From assembly GCF_011400295.1 (NCBI RefSeq), contig NZ_CP049859.1, positions 992,001-1,056,000 of the forward strand: 64,000 bases of DNA. Reading direction: 5' to 3'. The notes under the pieces are model-generated. The model made no database searches. It was not told the DNA's origin and saw nothing but the letters and a program-made list of their open reading frames with translations. The first letter of the stretch is position 1; each line of letters opens with the position of its first letter. Made by a program: the position numbers and the translations under genes. Below are positions 61,668-64,000 of this stretch, piece by piece. Source of the DNA: Erysipelothrix sp. HDW6A (lineage in GTDB: Bacteria > Bacillota_I > Bacilli_A > Erysipelotrichales > Erysipelotrichaceae).

Positions 61668-62684
61668 ATGATTAAGCGTTATGTATCCAATAGTTTAGCA
61701 CTTTTATTTGTAGTGTTTATCGCTGTATATGCACTAGTTTTTAATAATGTTGTTGGGTGGACAGCATTCTTTTTTGTTGTTCCTTTGAGCATTGTATGCT
61801 TCTTTATGGTTAGTGTTCCTTATATTTTCACCCTCCAAGCAAAAGATATAAATATTAATCAAGGCGAAGCGTTTTCTCTTACATTTAATACAAAATCTAA
61901 ATGGCGATGGTATCCGTTTATAACTACAAAATTAGTTGGAAAAGATATCCAACTACGATCGAAACCAACAAGTATCTTTTTCAGTGAACAATCAGATTTT
62001 GAGTACGATACACAAAACATGACAAGAGGTGTTTATGCGATCACTGAGATACAGGTGATCTTGAGTGATCCATTTAGTATATTGAGTCGCGAAATGAGCT
62101 ATCCTGTTGATATTGAACTTGTAATTTATCCAGAAAAAAGGATGTTTGAAGCCGAATCACTTCACCAAAACCTTATGTATTATTTCTTAGGAGATCATCA
62201 GTTTGCACCCAACGAGACCTTTAATTTAAACCATATTCGTGATTATGTTCCTGGTGATTTACCAAATCGTATTGATTGGAAATTATCTTCAAAGAAACAG
62301 AACTTACAATATCGTGTCTATGATTTAGAAATGCCATTTCCACCTCGATTGGTATTATTGGCGCAAGAACATGAAACTTTTGAATATTTACTTTCGGTCT
62401 TTTATACTTTTGAAACTGAATTTAATCAGAACAATGCATTTGATACAAAGATAGTAGCCTCTGACATCTATGAATTGCCTTCAGCACGTACAATGGCGAA
62501 ACTTAAGTCTGTGGCATCACTTCACTATGATTTTGAGGAGAGTGATGTGATCATGAGTCCGATTTCTGACGTACGTGGTGAGACAAAGAATAGCACTGTC
62601 TCAACTATTGATAATCACTTAGTAATCAAACATAAAGATCGTGTCGATGTCTTGCATAATTGGGAAGATGAGGTGGTACAATGA
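61668..62684 (+). CDS. DUF58 domain protein
   Basis: 338 residues. Two membrane helices lie near the N-terminus (10-50). The DUF58 signature is HIRDYVPGDLPNRIDWKLSSKKQNLQ shortened here to its core GDLPNRIDWK (about 198). A MoxR / DUF58 / transglutaminase trio is common in firmicutes, of unproven role. It starts two bases after the moxR stop and overlaps the next gene by four. Confidence 0.88.
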   Translation: MIKRYVSNSLALLFVVFIAVYALVFNNVVGWTAFFFVVPLSIVCFFMVSVPYIFTLQAKDININQGEAFSLTFNTKSKWRWYPFITTKLVGKDIQLRSKPTSIFFSEQSDFEYDTQNMTRGVYAITEIQVILSDPFSILSREMSYPVDIELVIYPEKRMFEAESLHQNLMYYFLGDHQFAPNETFNLNHIRDYVPGDLPNRIDWKLSSKKQNLQYRVYDLEMPFPPRLVLLAQEHETFEYLLSVFYTFETEFNQNNAFDTKIVASDIYELPSARTMAKLKSVASLHYDFEESDVIMSPISDVRGETKNSTVSTIDNHLVIKHKDRVDVLHNWEDEVVQ

Positions 62685-64000
62685 TTAAAAGATTTATAAA
62701 ATTCTTAATCATTAGTCTCATGTTTTTGAGTGTTACAAACCCATTTATTCACTCAACAACCTATCCTTCTTCAACAAATTTTGTTTTTGCGATAGTGCTT
62801 ATTGTAGCGATTGCAAGTTTTATCGATAATCTTATTCTAAGTGTTGTTGTGCAAATCTTTATTTACCTCTATCTAATTCAAACATACTCAAATCCAGACC
62901 AATTATCGCTTCAACTTTGGTTTGAAAGTTATAAAGAATTTCTTATCACCACTGTTCAAGCAATCTTCTCAAACAGTACAAGTTATATTCATCAAGATCT
63001 TGGATTTACCCTTCTTGGTTTTGTGGTTATACCGTTTGTGAATATTACCGTACGTAAGAAAAATGGCTGGAAGTTGTCGGCATTCGCTATTTTTAGTTTC
63101 TTTATTTTACTCGCAACGTTTAATAAAGATATGATTCTCCAACCGATGGTTCAATTACTCTTAGGAGCACTCCTTATAGGCTTATGGAATACTTATGAGG
63201 ATACAATTCAAATCTACTGGAAGACCGTTAGTGTTGGTGTTTTATGCCTGCTCTTAATTTCTGTGAGCACCTTGAATTATCGTAGTTTCTACCAACCTAT
63301 TTACTTAAAACTTGTTACATCGACCTATGGCTTACGTAGTAATTTAAGTTCTAAAGGTTTCTATGAAACATTCAATCCTAGAAAAGCATTTGGTATCGCT
63401 GGTCGTTCGGGTTTTAGTACCGACGATTCTACACTAGGAGGACCTTTATACCTTAACTATGACCAGGTATTCACTGTTGAACAAACTGTTCCTACATATT
63501 GGAGACTTGATAACCGTTATACATACAATGGAAAAGGGTGGACAAACTCTTTACCTGGGATGACAGAACTTCTTAGTTCTGTTCCGGACATCAAAGACCA
63601 CAATGCCAAATACAGTCCAAACAAGACAAACTATACGATTCTTAGTTCTTCTGAGAGTATAAATTACTTACCAATTCCATTTGGTTCCTCATCAGTGTCA
63701 GGAATTTCTTACCCAGTAGATGTAAATTCATCGCGATTAATTTCTATGGGTAGAGATGGTATTGAAACAATTGTATTTTATGATAGAGAAGAGGATCTCT
63801 TAAAAGGAGTTGAGTATCAGACGTATCCAACGATCACGGATGCAGAGGAACTTCGTAAGGTTACCAATAAGAATACCATATTTCGTGATAACCGAGTTTT
63901 TGACACTACGAAAATAAGTGGAAAACTCCGTATCTTGGCAGATGAATTAACACGTGATGAAACTAACATGTATGATAAAGTTAAACGTATAGAGAAGTAT
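62681..64000 (+). CDS. transglutaminase-like membrane protein (partial, cut by window end)
   Basis: 440 codons are present and the frame is open at the window end. It has an N-terminal set of six or seven membrane helices (to about 205), then a soluble extracellular part with a motif YWRLDNRYTYNGKGW (about 274-288) found in TgpA/DUF3488-type proteins. The transglutaminase catalytic triad would lie beyond 64000 and is not visible. GAGGTGG lies upstream. It is the third gene of the MoxR operon. Confidence 0.85.
   Translation, partial: MIKRFIKFLIISLMFLSVTNPFIHSTTYPSSTNFVFAIVLIVAIASFIDNLILSVVVQIFIYLYLIQTYSNPDQLSLQLWFESYKEFLITTVQAIFSNSTSYIHQDLGFTLLGFVVIPFVNITVRKKNGWKLSAFAIFSFFILLATFNKDMILQPMVQLLLGALLIGLWNTYEDTIQIYWKTVSVGVLCLLLISVSTLNYRSFYQPIYLKLVTSTYGLRSNLSSKGFYETFNPRKAFGIAGRSGFSTDDSTLGGPLYLNYDQVFTVEQTVPTYWRLDNRYTYNGKGWTNSLPGMTELLSSVPDIKDHNAKYSPNKTNYTILSSSESINYLPIPFGSSSVSGISYPVDVNSSRLISMGRDGIETIVFYDREEDLLKGVEYQTYPTITDAEELRKVTNKNTIFRDNRVFDTTKISGKLRILADELTRDETNMYDKVKRIEKY

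Noticed and set aside
1-64000. CRISPR array, rRNA operon, tmRNA, SRP RNA or prophage
   Set aside because: No regularly spaced repeats, rRNA signatures, recognisable ffs next to ffh, or phage structural genes were seen by eye.

Overview
The window is about 64 kb of chromosome from a low-GC Gram-positive bacterium. It has many AT-rich codons and strong Shine-Dalgarno sites, and it carries a firmicute gene set: EzrA, MutS2, RNase HIII, a SufCDSUB iron-sulfur operon, a ThiI without rhodanese domain, MurT/GatD-type cell-wall genes, and two PrsA-like foldases. Gene content and order look most like the Erysipelotrichia, and Erysipelothrix in particular. That assignment is inference from content; no marker such as 16S rRNA is in the window.

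Layout. 1-7.7 kb: a VanZ-like protein; a MurT / GatD-like / ATP-grasp operon; a secreted sortase-like protein; a Na/phosphate symporter; a deoxyribosyltransferase; a PPC-domain protein. 7.7-12.5 kb: tRNA-Thr, a small XRE regulator with an MFS transporter, Nudix, orphan PTS EIIA and EIIB genes, flavodoxin, a probable small RNA, coaD and tRNA-Arg(CCT). 12.5-17.2 kb: an accessory segment with a three-gene McrBC-type defence operon, a decayed PTS EIIC fragment and a small membrane protein. 17.2-19.6 kb: a degenerate HAD-like gene divergent from an AraC regulator, a VOC protein and tRNA-Leu. 19.7-30.4 kb: housekeeping run (isochorismatase, lspA, rluD, a pseudo-rhomboid, dCMP deaminase, rnhC, cvpA, mutS2, uvrC, murI, phosphodiesterase, tRNA-Arg(TCT)). 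30.4-31.6 kb: a membrane protein and a structured, gene-poor stretch with a decayed inverted copy of the tRNA-Arg locus. 31.6-44.0 kb: trigger factor behind a CIRCE-like operator, lon, engB, an HIBADH-family gene, rpsO-pnp, hit with a partial duplication, and two PrsA genes. 44.2-49.0 kb: sufCDSUB, with sufU frameshifted at a slippery heptamer. 49.0-55.2 kb: folate cyclo-ligase, MFS, a CitXG-like protein, tyrS, lipoprotein, a CTPC membrane protein behind a CsoR-type operator, and rpsD with its leader. 55.3-64.0 kb: ezrA, cysteine desulfurase, thiI, ffh, and a MoxR / DUF58 / transglutaminase operon cut by the window end.

The most interesting candidate system is the MurT-GatD-ATP-grasp operon. 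The GatD homologue has lost both its cysteine nucleophile and its catalytic histidine, and MurT has diverged in the C-terminal domain that contacts GatD. If the host is Erysipelothrix, whose peptidoglycan is reported to be group B (cross-linked through the alpha-carboxyl of D-Glu), these genes are good candidates for attaching an amino acid there instead of ammonia. Other leads are a 5'-capped, terminator-ended small RNA with five anti-Shine-Dalgarno-like loops, a possible -1 frameshift in sufU, and a third gene overlapping mcrC. There are also several degenerate-enzyme cases: rhomboid, UvrC without its cysteine cluster, CitXG and HAD. No rRNA, CRISPR array, complete insertion sequence or prophage was seen.
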